Shown here: in pieces, positions 17,014-25,549 of the stretch
Layout: each line of letters starts with the position of its first letter
Position numbering within the stretch: the first letter of the stretch is position 1
From: Terriglobia bacterium
GTDB lineage: Bacteria > Acidobacteriota > Terriglobia > UBA7540
Assembly (NCBI GenBank): GCA_030041095.1
Contig: JASHON010000205.1
Coordinates: 36,073 to 100,072 of the forward strand
DNA length: 64,000 bases
Reading direction: 5' to 3'
Notes under the pieces: model-generated
The model's database searches: none
What the model was told of the DNA's origin: nothing
The model's input: only the letters and a program-made list of their open reading frames with translations
Made by a program: the position numbers and the translations under genes

Positions 17014-17520
17014 ATGGAAGTGATTTTGATCGAGAACGTGGATAATCTTGGCGCTCGTGGCCAAATCGTAAAGGTCGCGGACGGGTATGGCCGCAACCAC
17101 CTGCTTCCGAAGAAGCTGGCCGTCGCTGCGACACCGCAAAATCGAAAGTGGGTTGAGCAGCAACGGCAAAGATTTCTCAAGCAGGAAGCGCGAGAGAAGA
17201 GCGACGCGGAAGAATTGGCCCGGATGATGGAAGGTCTGCGCCTGACTTTCACGCGCAAAGCGGGAGAGCAGGGCGCGCTTTTTGGTTCGGTCACGGCGAT
17301 GGACATTGCGGATCAGCTTCACGCCCAGGGTTATCAGATCGACCGAAGGAAAATCCACCTGCCCAATCCCTTGAAAGCGATTGGAGAGCAGGACGTCGCC
17401 GTTCGGCTTCATCGCGAAGTTACAGCCACTCTTAAGGTCAGTGTCCAAGCGGAACCTGCCGGAACGCCGGAATCTGCGCCGGCCTCGCCGCCTGAAGCAA
17501 ACGCGAAAACTGGAGAGTAG
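17014..17520 (+). CDS. rplI: 50S ribosomal protein L9
   Basis: Predicted 168 residues. 'MEVILIENVDNLGARGQIVK' followed by 'GYGRNHLLPKKLA' is the L9 N-terminal RNA-binding domain. A long connecting helix ('KQEAREKSDAEELARMMEGL') and the C-terminal domain ('GALFGSVTAMDIADQL') follow. GGGAGAACG precedes the ATG. A Pro/Ala/Glu-rich tail extends beyond the usual length. Confidence 0.96.
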   Translation: MEVILIENVDNLGARGQIVKVADGYGRNHLLPKKLAVAATPQNRKWVEQQRQRFLKQEAREKSDAEELARMMEGLRLTFTRKAGEQGALFGSVTAMDIADQLHAQGYQIDRRKIHLPNPLKAIGEQDVAVRLHREVTATLKVSVQAEPAGTPESAPASPPEANAKTGE

Positions 17521-17579
17521 CAAGCTGGTTGCCTTCCGCTGTAACGCTGAAAGGCCACTCACCTCTCGAGCGAACGTCG

Positions 17580-18935
17580 ATGCCGCCTGCCGTTGCCACC
17601 GATAAGACTCTTCCCCACAATCTCGAAGCCGAGCGCGCTTTGCTCGGTTCGATTCTTCTCGATAACAGCGTTCTCAATCTCGCGCTGGAAACTCTGAAGA
17701 CGAGCGATTTCTATTCGGAAGCTCACCGATTGACGTTCCAAAAGATGGTCGAGCTTTCGGAAAAGACTCGGGCGGCTGAAGTCGTAACGCTTGCTGAAGA
17801 ATTGGCAAAAGAGGGGCTTCTCGAAAAGGCCGGCGGCATCGCTTACCTTGCATCGCTTACGGATGGCGTTCCCGTCGGGTCCGCATCGAGTGCCGCGGAC
17901 TATGCGCGCATTATCAAAGAGAAGTCCATCGTCCGGGCCCTCATCTACGCCTCGAACAACATCATCGCCCGATGCCTCGAAGGCACAGACGATCCTCAAA
18001 CCCTCATCGATCAAGCCCAGAGCCAGATTTTCGAAATCTCGGAGAAGGACGTTCAGTCCGGCTTCTTCCGCGTTCAGGACATTGTGAAGGCGAGTTTCGG
18101 AACGCTTGACATCCTCTTCGACCGGCAGTCCGGGGTTACCGGGATCGAGACGGGATTCGAAGTGCTCGATAGCATGACGTCGGGCTTGCAATCCGGTGAA
18201 TTGATCATCATTGCCGCCCGTCCCTCACTCGGAAAGACCGCGCTGGCCCTCAACATCGCCGCGCACGCGGCGGCAGGGCCGGGGAAAGCCGTGGCCGTCT
18301 TTTCCCTGGAAATGAGCAAAGAATCCTTGCTCCTCCGGCTCTTGTGTTCGGAAGGCCGCGTGGATAGCCATCGGCTGCGCACCGGCTTTGCGTCTAAAGA
18401 AGACTGGGCGAAAATGACGCGCGCGCTCGGGCAGCTCTCGCAGGCGCCGTTGTACATCGATGATACGCCGGCCCTGAGCGTGATGCAGATTCGCGCGAAA
18501 GCTCGCCGGTTAAAGGCCGAGAAGGGACTCGACCTCGTCATCGTAGATTACCTGCAGCTCGTTACAGGTCACGGGCGCTTTGATAACCGCACTCAGGAAG
18601 TGAGCTATATTTCACGCGGACTGAAAGCCATCGCAAAAGAGCTGGGCGTGCCGGTGCTGGCGCTTTCGCAACTCAGCCGCGCTCCGGAAGCCGGGAAGGG
18701 GCGCGAGCCTCAGCTCTCCGACCTGCGTGATTCGGGTTCGATCGAGCAGGATGCGGATATGGTGATCTTCATCCACCGGAGTGTGGCGAGTGCGGAGGCG
18801 GATGAGCCAGGCGTCGTGACCGATCTCAATATCGGAAAGCAGCGGAACGGGCCGACGGGGCCGTTCAAGCTCGTCTTCCTGAAACCTTACACGCGCTTTG
18901 AGAATTACGCCGCCAGCGAAGACGGCGAAGAATGA
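17580..18935 (+). CDS. dnaB: Replicative DNA helicase
   Basis: Predicted 451 residues, full length. The N-terminal domain begins 'LPHNLEAERALLGSILLDNS'; the RecA-like helicase domain has Walker A 'ARPSLGKTAL' near residue 217, 'VFSLEMSKE', and Walker B 'DLVIVDYLQL'. 'LSQLSRAPE' and 'DLRDSGSIEQDADMV' are the later helicase motifs. It unwinds DNA at the replication fork as a hexamer. ATG 17580 is chosen because a TTG 17 codons upstream adds unconserved residues. The alr gene starts only 10 bp after the stop. Confidence 0.96.
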   Translation: MPPAVATDKTLPHNLEAERALLGSILLDNSVLNLALETLKTSDFYSEAHRLTFQKMVELSEKTRAAEVVTLAEELAKEGLLEKAGGIAYLASLTDGVPVGSASSAADYARIIKEKSIVRALIYASNNIIARCLEGTDDPQTLIDQAQSQIFEISEKDVQSGFFRVQDIVKASFGTLDILFDRQSGVTGIETGFEVLDSMTSGLQSGELIIIAARPSLGKTALALNIAAHAAAGPGKAVAVFSLEMSKESLLLRLLCSEGRVDSHRLRTGFASKEDWAKMTRALGQLSQAPLYIDDTPALSVMQIRAKARRLKAEKGLDLVIVDYLQLVTGHGRFDNRTQEVSYISRGLKAIAKELGVPVLALSQLSRAPEAGKGREPQLSDLRDSGSIEQDADMVIFIHRSVASAEADEPGVVTDLNIGKQRNGPTGPFKLVFLKPYTRFENYAASEDGEE

Positions 18936-18945
18936 AGCCCTTCGG

Positions 18946-20190
18946 ATGAATTTCCCTCCCCCTCCATGGACGCGTCCTACTTGGGCTGAAATCGACGGCG
19001 GGGCGCTGCGGCGCAATTTCGCGCGCGCCCGCGAACTGGCCGGCCGGCGTAAGATCATGGCCGTCGTCAAGGCGGATGCCTACGGGCACGGCGCTCCGCA
19101 AGTGGCCCGCACGCTCGATGCATGCGGCGCCGATTGGTTCGGAGTGGCGACGGTGGAAGAGGGCATCGAGCTGCGCAAGGCAGGTATCTCCAAGCCTGTG
19201 CTCCTGCTCGGCGGACTTTACCTCAGCGATCCCGCCGCTTTGATCGAGCATCAGCTCACCCCGGCCGTCTCCTCCACGGCCAGGCTCGATCTTTACGCCC
19301 AATGCGCGCAGCGCGCCAAATGCCCGCTGGATTTCCATCTCAAGGTTGACACCGGAATGGGGCGGTTAGGAATGCCGCCCGCACTCCTCGAGCCTTTCGT
19401 CGAGCACCTCCGTCAGCTCAATGGGGCATGCGGAACTGCCGGCGGAGGATTGCGCCTGACCGGCTTCTTCACCCATCTCGCCTCAGCGGAAGACCTGGTC
19501 TCCGGACAGAGCCAGCAGCAGCTTGACTGCTTCGCCAGCGCCCTCAGCCGCCTTCGCGCGTCCGGCGTGTTTCCCGAGTGGGTGCATGTCTCGAACAGTG
19601 CTGCCGTACTCACTCGGAGCGGGATTGAAGAGAATATGGTTCGGATCGGCGCGCTGCTCTACGGCTATTGCCTGCCGCTCGTACTTCCCGCAGATAGCGC
19701 TGGGCCGCTGCTGCCACGCCTGGAGCCCGTGCTGAGTCTGAAATCCTGCGTCATCTTCCTCAAAGACCATCCCGCGGGCCATCCACTGGGCTACGGAGGT
19801 TCTTACATCACACGCCAACCGTCACGGATTGCCACGCTGCCTGTGGGGTACGCAGACGGGCTCAGCCGGGCGTTGTCCAACCGGGGACGAGTCATTGTTC
19901 GCGGGAGTTATGCGCCGATCGTCGGCAAAATCAGCATGGACCTGACCCTCGTCGACGTTACCGGAATTCCAGGTGTGACCGTGGGAGATGAAGTAGTACT
20001 GATCGGAAGGGACGGGGAGTGCTGCATTACTGCTGAGGATGTGGCTCGCGAAGCCGGCACGATTGCTTACGAAGTTCTCTGCGCCATCGGGAAACGCGTT
20101 CCCCGTGTTTTCGTAGACTCATCGTCATCAGTGGAGCCATCTTCCTTGGTGGCGGCGGGCGGAAACACCTCCGGAAACATTCGGCGATAA
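18946..20190 (+). CDS. alr: Alanine racemase, with a C-terminal tail overlapping hisA
   Basis: Predicted 414 residues. It interconverts L- and D-alanine for peptidoglycan synthesis. The PLP Lys is in 'MAVVKADAYGHG'; 'KVDTGMGRLGM', 'RIGALLYGY', 'GYADGLSRALSNRG' and 'GKISMDLTLVDV' are further family motifs. The core ends at about 'GKRVPRVFV'. A Ser-rich tail (SSSSVEPSSLVAAGGN) of about 25 residues follows, encoded in the stretch that is also the 3' end of hisA on the other strand. The tail is unusual. Confidence 0.95.
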   Translation: MNFPPPPWTRPTWAEIDGGALRRNFARARELAGRRKIMAVVKADAYGHGAPQVARTLDACGADWFGVATVEEGIELRKAGISKPVLLLGGLYLSDPAALIEHQLTPAVSSTARLDLYAQCAQRAKCPLDFHLKVDTGMGRLGMPPALLEPFVEHLRQLNGACGTAGGGLRLTGFFTHLASAEDLVSGQSQQQLDCFASALSRLRASGVFPEWVHVSNSAAVLTRSGIEENMVRIGALLYGYCLPLVLPADSAGPLLPRLEPVLSLKSCVIFLKDHPAGHPLGYGGSYITRQPSRIATLPVGYADGLSRALSNRGRVIVRGSYAPIVGKISMDLTLVDVTGIPGVTVGDEVVLIGRDGECCITAEDVAREAGTIAYEVLCAIGKRVPRVFVDSSSSVEPSSLVAAGGNTSGNIRR

Positions 20191-20846
20191 ATGGATACTC
20201 CGAGCGCGGCATTCATGCCCAACGCTTCCAAGTCCTCAATTTCTGCCTCCGTCGTAATCCCTCCGGCCGCGGTGATGGGTAAGGCCGTGACGGAGCGCAA
20301 GGCTCGAAACCAATCGATACGCGTTCCTTGATGTTTGCCTTCCACATCCACGCAAGTGCACAGGAACTCTGAGCAATAACGCTCGAGTTGTGGCAGCACT
20401 TCTCGAGAAGTCAGCGGCAGCACTTCTTTCCATCCTCGAATGGCGACGTGATCGTCCAGGCAATCCACCGCAATCATGCGCTGTTCCCAAGGAATGGCCG
20501 CGGCAAATTGTTCCAGAAACGCACGGTCGATCCCATCCGGCGTAAAGGCAGCGCTACCCACGATCACCTTCGTGGCGCCCTGGCGCGCCACTTCACGCAC
20601 GCGCTCAACGCTGCGAATGCCTCCGCCCACGCGGCACGGTTTCATGCGGCAGAGTTGCGCGACGGTGTCCGCGTGCGGCTTTCGTCCGAGCGCCGCATCA
20701 AGGTCGATCACTTGAATTTGAGGAAACGAGTGAAATCGCGCCGCCACTCCGGGCACATCAGCCAACTCCAACACCTTGGCTTCTTCCCTTCCTTGGACGA
20801 GTTGGACCACTTTTCCACCCATCAGATCGATGCAGGGAATGATCAT
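20067..20846 (-). CDS. hisA: HisA-type phosphoribosyl isomerase
   Basis: Predicted 259 residues. It isomerises ProFAR to PRFAR in histidine synthesis. The (beta/alpha)8 fold is visible: 'IIPCIDLMGGKVVQLVQG' with the first catalytic Asp, 'VGGGIRSVERV', 'VIVGSAAF', 'AVDCLDDHVAIRGW' with the second Asp region, and 'ITAAGGITTEAEI'. The C-terminus runs on after 'ALGVSIYRRMF' for some 35 acidic and basic residues, overlapping alr by 124 bp on the opposite strand. No other his genes are present. Confidence 0.9.
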   Translation of the reverse strand: MIIPCIDLMGGKVVQLVQGREEAKVLELADVPGVAARFHSFPQIQVIDLDAALGRKPHADTVAQLCRMKPCRVGGGIRSVERVREVARQGATKVIVGSAAFTPDGIDRAFLEQFAAAIPWEQRMIAVDCLDDHVAIRGWKEVLPLTSREVLPQLERYCSEFLCTCVDVEGKHQGTRIDWFRALRSVTALPITAAGGITTEAEIEDLEALGMNAALGVSIYRRMFPEVFPPAATKEDGSTDDDESTKTRGTRFPMAQRTS

Positions 20847-20854
20847 GGTAGATG

Positions 20855-21340
20855 TCAGACGTGGTACGGGCTCGCCTTTTGGCCGGTAAGGACGTGAAGG
20901 AAGGCACTCACTTGCGCTCGGTGATGAATGTGGTGCTCTGTGATGCCAAAAAGGACGACAGCAACGCGCCGGCGGATTTGGAGCGACTCGTTCACCCTCT
21001 CTTCTTCCCAGCGGTCAAGCGGAAGCTTGGAAACCTGGCGCACCGTTTCCTGATGAACGTTTTCGATGTGGCCGAGCTCCTTTTCAAGCGACTCCACGCC
21101 GCCCAAGACAGCTCCCAATCCCTGCGGAATGCGCCGCTCGAAATACCCGAAATCGCCATCGATCGCCATCCGGCGCGCGCCTTCTTCGGACACCCACACG
21201 TGGCGCACCATTTCGCCGAGCGAGAGCATGTCCGGCGCGGGCCGCCAGGCCATCTGCTCCGCCGGGATTTGGCGAAACACTTTGAGGACACCTTCGTGCG
21301 TGGCCTGTTTCTGTTTCAGAAAAAACTCTTTGAGATCCAT
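20855..21340 (-). CDS. DinB/YfiT-like metal-binding protein
   Basis: Predicted 161 residues. A four-helix bundle is expected. The metal ligands are plausibly in 'LSLGEMVRHVWVSEEGARR' and 'GITEHHIHHRAQVSAFLH', the usual spacing of His residues in the DinB-like superfamily. Members act as metal-dependent hydrolases or thiol transferases, and most have no known substrate. It lies 8 bp before hisA and 22 bp after the peroxiredoxin, so all three are probably one transcript. Confidence 0.8.
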   Translation of the reverse strand: MDLKEFFLKQKQATHEGVLKVFRQIPAEQMAWRPAPDMLSLGEMVRHVWVSEEGARRMAIDGDFGYFERRIPQGLGAVLGGVESLEKELGHIENVHQETVRQVSKLPLDRWEEERVNESLQIRRRVAVVLFGITEHHIHHRAQVSAFLHVLTGQKASPYHV

Positions 21341-21362
21341 AAAAGCAAAGGATGTGGGACGC

Positions 21363-21845
21363 TCAGTCCAGTTTTCTCACAGCTTCCAAAACTTCGCTGA
21401 CGCCCGGAAGTTGCCGCAACTCGTAGACTTTTGCCCACGCGATCGTGCCATTCTTGTCCACAATAAAAATGGCCCGGTCGTTGGCGAAAGGCACCGGATG
21501 GCGGGCCGCGGGAAAGATGCCATACGCTTCAGCCGTTTTGGCGTAGGGCCAGCGATCCGTACCCAGCGGATAAGTCAAGCCGCCCAATGACTTCTGGTAA
21601 GCGATGTGCGAGTACACAGTATCTGTGTTGACGCCCACGACCTGGGCGTTGGCTTCGGCAAAGTGCGGGATCTCTGCCTGGAATGCCTTCAATTGGTCCG
21701 TTCAAACCGGCGTGAAGTCAAGCGCGTAGAACTGGATCACGACGGCTTTCCCGCGGTAGCTGGAAAGTTGGAATTCTCCCTGCTTTTCGCCCGTTGCACA
21801 AGCCAGCTTGAAATCGGGCGCGGCGTCTCCTTGCTTCAATGCCAT
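21363..21845 (-). CDS. Peroxiredoxin with an in-frame TGA at the peroxidatic Cys (probable selenoprotein)
   Basis: One frame runs from ATG 21845 (GGAGG is 8 nt upstream) to the stop at 21363, interrupted only by TGA at 21702-21704. Around it the protein reads ALDFTPV-TGA-TDQLKAF. In AhpC/TSA/BCP-type peroxiredoxins this is exactly the peroxidatic Cys ('DFTPxCT'). Upstream 'DAAPDFKL', 'LSSYRGKAVVIQFYALDF' and downstream 'NDRAIFIVDKNGTIAWAK', including the conserved Arg, are intact. Reading TGA as Sec gives a full-length 160-residue peroxidase. Loss by a nonsense mutation is the alternative, but that would have to hit the one catalytic codon. selA, selB, selC and selD are not in the window. Confidence 0.8.
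21677..21704 (-). promoter_or_regulatory. Candidate bacterial SECIS hairpin after the TGA codon
   Basis: Directly after the TGA the RNA can fold with CC (21696-21695), a 3-nt bulge, UGAA (21691-21688), loop GGCA (21687-21684), UUC (21683-21681), a bulge, A and GG (21679-21677). The apical loop starts with GG, as in the E. coli fdhF element. It begins about 14 nt after the TGA, slightly closer than in fdhF. The stem is short and the call is tentative. Confidence 0.35.
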
Positions 21846-22254
21846 CCTTAAACCTCCGTGAGCGGTCTCAACGCCTCAATCTCAGGCGTTGCGGCGGCGG
21901 GAGAATCTTCACCGCCCAACTTCAACTGCTTTATGATTGGGGCAGAGTTGCTCCGGACGTCGTCCCCGTCGCTCTCCCAACCCTGAGCCCACTTTACCGA
22001 TTGTATCCCAATCATCATCGGGCGCGAAAGCCGCCGCAGCCCATCCGGGACTCGGTGAAATTTCCCTGGCGCTCGCCGCCCGCAACGCTGCTCCCGCTTC
22101 GGCCCCGCGGAGCGCCGTGGATAGCGGTACTTGCAACGTGCGGAAAGGGACGCAAGAATAAACGTCGTGGCGTACCTGGAGGGACCCGCTGGCACGGTCT
22201 TTATATATCGCTCACCCACCCGCCAACCCGCTTACGTTCCACCGCTGCCCCATC
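21846..22254. other. Intergenic region between the divergent peroxiredoxin and TPR genes
   Basis: About 400 bp between the peroxiredoxin start (minus) and the TPR gene (plus). Open frames crossing it are short and lack ribosome binding sites. It should hold promoters in both directions; only the plus-strand -10 at 22255 is clear. Confidence 0.5.
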
Positions 22255-22260
22255 TATAAT
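22255..22260 (+). promoter_or_regulatory. -10 box of a possibly leaderless promoter
   Basis: A perfect TATAAT lies 8 bp before the ATG at 22269, so transcription would begin about at the start codon. The -35 region 17 bp upstream (TTACGT) is poor. No Shine-Dalgarno could fit between. Confidence 0.4.
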
Positions 22261-22268
22261 ATTCCGAT

Positions 22269-23396
22269 ATGCGAGTTAGGCTGTTTTCCATTCTTCTCGC
22301 CTGTCTTTCCATCGCTGTTTCCGCCGTCGCGCAAAATGCCGCAACGGCGCAAAGCGAGATCAAGGCAGGAGTGGCGGCGCTCCAGCAGGGGCGATTCCAC
22401 GAGGCTGAAGCGCAGCTTGCCGCTGCACTAAAAGCATCTCCCAGCCAGCCCGAAGTGCTCGCGGACCTTGGACTCGCATATTACGGGGACCACCGCTATG
22501 ATGATGCCGCTCGGGAATTCCGCCTGGCCTTGAAGCAGAATCCGTCCCTGGAAACGCCCAAGTTGCTTTTGCCACTCAGCCTGGCTGCTGCCAACCGGTG
22601 TACGGAGGCAGAACCCGGCTTGCGCATGGCATTCGCTTCCGCTCCGAATGCGAAGATGCGCCGCGTACTTGGATTAAGTCTCGATCGTTGCCTCATCCAG
22701 ACCGGAAAGAGCATGGAAGCCGATCGCGTGACCCAAAACCTCTTACAACAGTTTCCAAACGATCCGGACGTTCTCTACGAGGCCGGCCAATTTTACGGCA
22801 AACTTTCCTCCAGCATCTACCTGAAACTGATCCATACAGCGCCGTATTCCGCGCGCGCCTATCAAGTGGAAGCCAGCGTCGCAGCGTCCGATGGAAACTG
22901 GAAAGAGGCCATCCAGGTTTACCGCCAGGCGCTCCAGCGCGATCCTGCTCTGCAGGGCGCTCACCTGCAGATTGCCATTCTTCAGTTGACTCATTCGCCC
23001 GATCCCAACGCGTGGGTCCAGGCGCTGCAGGAGCTCCAGGCCGAGCTGCGGGTGAATCCGGGGAGCGCAGAGGCGGAATATGAAATCGGCGAAGTTTATC
23101 GCAAGCACGGGCAGATTCAGAAAGCCATTCCAGCGCTCGACCGTTCTCTACAACTCGATCCCGCTGCGGTGCCGGCGCGAATCAGCCTGGCGCAAGCTTT
23201 GCGTGACGCGGGCCACAAACAGGCAGCGGTGAATGCGTTGAAACCTGCAGAGACAAGCGATCCGGACGATCCTTCGGTTCACTATCTCCTGGCTCGGATT
23301 TATTACGAATTGGGAGAGAAATCGCTCGCGGAACACGAGCAGGCAATGTTTCAGCATTTGCAGAAGCAGGCGCCGGCTCCGGTCGAGGATCATTGA
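22269..23396 (+). CDS. Secreted TPR protein
   Basis: Predicted 375 residues. Signal peptide at residues 1-21 ('LFSILLACLSIAVSAVAQ'). TPR motifs follow, such as 'VLADLGLAYYGDHRYDDAAR', 'DVLYEAGQFYGKLSSSIY' and 'AEYEIGEVYRKHGQIQKAIP'. It is the first gene of a tight plus-strand cluster: its TGA overlaps the TTG start of the next TPR gene, which in turn overlaps the CRTAC1 gene. The three are therefore translated as a coupled set and probably work as one envelope assembly. Function unknown. Confidence 0.85.
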   Translation: MRVRLFSILLACLSIAVSAVAQNAATAQSEIKAGVAALQQGRFHEAEAQLAAALKASPSQPEVLADLGLAYYGDHRYDDAAREFRLALKQNPSLETPKLLLPLSLAAANRCTEAEPGLRMAFASAPNAKMRRVLGLSLDRCLIQTGKSMEADRVTQNLLQQFPNDPDVLYEAGQFYGKLSSSIYLKLIHTAPYSARAYQVEASVAASDGNWKEAIQVYRQALQRDPALQGAHLQIAILQLTHSPDPNAWVQALQELQAELRVNPGSAEAEYEIGEVYRKHGQIQKAIPALDRSLQLDPAAVPARISLAQALRDAGHKQAAVNALKPAETSDPDDPSVHYLLARIYYELGEKSLAEHEQAMFQHLQKQAPAPVEDH

Positions 23397-25549
23397 GAGC
23401 AAGGAACCGCCACGCCCTCCATCTCATTTGGCTTCCGGTCGCACTCATGGCCGTTGGAAGCCCTCCGGCTCGAGGCATTCGGCCCGCAAGCCTGTCCAAA
23501 TCAGACTCCAGTTCCGCGAAAGAAGGGAGCAGCTTCGCCGCTCCCGGCCTGACTCATTCGGACGCCAGTGCCCAGCCGGCCCGGCAGTCCGTGGATGGGA
23601 GTTCTCCGCCGTCCCAGTCACCCTCACCGGCCGAAGCGGGCGCGGCAGCCAGCGCTCAGGAGCGGGAGTCGTGGCGGAGTTTGCTTCAGGCTGCCGCCGT
23701 AGCGGAGCGGGACGGCGACTATGCCACGGCCGCCAGCGATTACCGCCAGGCGCTCCGCGAGCTGCCGCCGCAAACCTCGCAGACACTGCTTCTCGGCGCC
23801 GAACTCCGCCTGGCGAAGGATGATTTTCTTCTGCACCGCTACGACGATTCTCTCCAAACTCTCACGCCCTCTCTCGAACAACTAGCGGGAACAAAATCGG
23901 GCCTCACGGCGCAAGTGTTGATGGTGGTGGGGCTGGATGACCTGGAGTTGAACCATTTGCCCCAGGCAATTGAAAACCTGAAGCGAGCTCTCGCGCTCGA
24001 TCCAACCAGCGGAACCGCCCGGCTGGCGCTGGGAGACACGTATGCGCGCAGCTCGCAGTTCGAAGATGCGGTGCTCGAATACCGCGAACAGTTGGCGCGA
24101 ACGCCTGCTGTTGCGGACGCCTGGTATAAGTTGGGCATCGTCTACCTGAAATTCTCGCAATCCTCCGTCCAGCGGTTTGCACTCAGGCACCCTGAAAGTC
24201 CGATCCTGCGTGAACTTGTGGCCCAGCGCCGGGTAGCCACCGGCCACGATTGGCAAGGTGCAGAAATTCTGCTGGCGCTCGCCAGGACGCTTCCGCACCA
24301 AGCCGGCGTTCATGCTGCTCTTGGGAACGCACTGCTCGATTTGGGATATGCCAAAGAAGCGGCACAGGAGTTCAGTGCTGAACTAATCGAAGACCCCGGC
24401 TCGGCCCCTGCTCAGCTCGGCTTGGCTCAAACTCTGGCGCTGCAGAATCATTGGCCATCCGCACTGAACGAATTCCGGCGCGTCCTGCGCGGTTATCCCC
24501 ATTACCTGCAGGCCAGACTGGAACAGCCTCCGGCCAAGGCCCTTACCACGGCCTGGAAGGAAAAACGAGTCGCGATGCCACCTCCACTCGCTCGAGATCC
24601 GGCGGCGAAGCTCTGGACGGCCTGGCTGAACCATTCAAGCGTAGACGTAGACTTCACCGCGCCGGCGGAAGCTTGCAAGTGGTTCGCGGAAAACCTTGCG
24701 CGGCAGCCCGGCCGATGGCTCACCGAGCCCTGCTACGAGCTGCTTCGCAGAAAACTTGCAACAGCAAAAAGCCTGAATGCGAATCAACTCGCCAAGCTTG
24801 CGGAGACGGACTATCGCTTGGGGCGCTACGAAGCTGCATGGAATGCGGCGTCTGCCTTGAAGCGGCGGCAGCCTGACAATGGCTTGGCCGTATACTGGCT
24901 GGCGCGTTCCGCCACCCAACTGGCGAGTGATTGCTTCGAAAAGTTATCCGTCATGAATGCCGGCTCCGCCCGCGTTCATGAGCTGCTGGCACAGCTTGCG
25001 GCCCGTCACTTCGAATGGACCCGCGCCGAAAAGGAGTACCGGGCGGCGCTCCTGACTGCCCCGAACCTGCCGGATCTGCACTTCGGCTTGGGCACGGTGT
25101 ACTGGCAGGCGGGTGAATGGGCAGAAGCGCAGAGGCAGCTCGAAATGACTCTCGCTCTTGATCCTTCCTCCGCGGCAGCGAGGTACGAGTTAGGCGATGC
25201 ATACATCCAGGAGCGCAAGTGGCGCGCTGCGATTCCCTGTCTTCAACAGGCCATTCAGGATGGTGCGGTTGGCTACCGCTCCCGGTTGGACCTTGCGGAA
25301 GCAGAAGGCCAAATCGGCCAGCCGAGGCAGGCTTTGAGCGCGCTGCTTCCGGTAGCGTCAGAAGATCAGGATGGAGAGCTCCACTATCGTTTGGCGTTGC
25401 TCTTCAGCAAGCTCAGGCAGGACAGCCAGGCACGCCAGGCACTGACGGAATCCGAACGCTTGCGGAAAGCTACAGCGCAAAAAGCTCAGGAACGGATTCA
25501 GCAGGCTGAGGCCGAAGTGCGCCAGGTCAGAAGCTTGAGCGATGAATAA
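23393..25549 (+). CDS. Large secreted TPR protein
   Basis: Predicted 718 residues. TTG start overlapping the previous stop (TTGA). A hydrophobic N-terminus ('ALHLIWLPVALMAVGSPPA') looks like a signal peptide, followed by a disordered Ser/Pro/Ala-rich segment of about 60 residues. From about residue 95 the chain is TPR: 'AALGNALLDLGYAKEAAQEF', 'DLHFGLGTVYWQAGEWAEAQ' and 'ARYELGDAYIQERKWRAAIP' are clear repeats. Two sets of TPRs are separated by a less regular region near residues 370-450. Its last 8 bases overlap the CRTAC1 gene. Confidence 0.8.
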   Translation: MRARNRHALHLIWLPVALMAVGSPPARGIRPASLSKSDSSSAKEGSSFAAPGLTHSDASAQPARQSVDGSSPPSQSPSPAEAGAAASAQERESWRSLLQAAAVAERDGDYATAASDYRQALRELPPQTSQTLLLGAELRLAKDDFLLHRYDDSLQTLTPSLEQLAGTKSGLTAQVLMVVGLDDLELNHLPQAIENLKRALALDPTSGTARLALGDTYARSSQFEDAVLEYREQLARTPAVADAWYKLGIVYLKFSQSSVQRFALRHPESPILRELVAQRRVATGHDWQGAEILLALARTLPHQAGVHAALGNALLDLGYAKEAAQEFSAELIEDPGSAPAQLGLAQTLALQNHWPSALNEFRRVLRGYPHYLQARLEQPPAKALTTAWKEKRVAMPPPLARDPAAKLWTAWLNHSSVDVDFTAPAEACKWFAENLARQPGRWLTEPCYELLRRKLATAKSLNANQLAKLAETDYRLGRYEAAWNAASALKRRQPDNGLAVYWLARSATQLASDCFEKLSVMNAGSARVHELLAQLAARHFEWTRAEKEYRAALLTAPNLPDLHFGLGTVYWQAGEWAEAQRQLEMTLALDPSSAAARYELGDAYIQERKWRAAIPCLQQAIQDGAVGYRSRLDLAEAEGQIGQPRQALSALLPVASEDQDGELHYRLALLFSKLRQDSQARQALTESERLRKATAQKAQERIQQAEAEVRQVRSLSDE

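Noticed and set aside
21363..21692. Short 109-codon peroxiredoxin starting at TTG after the TGA
   Set aside because: It would lack the catalytic site and first strands, and the upstream frame is intact with a good ribosome binding site.
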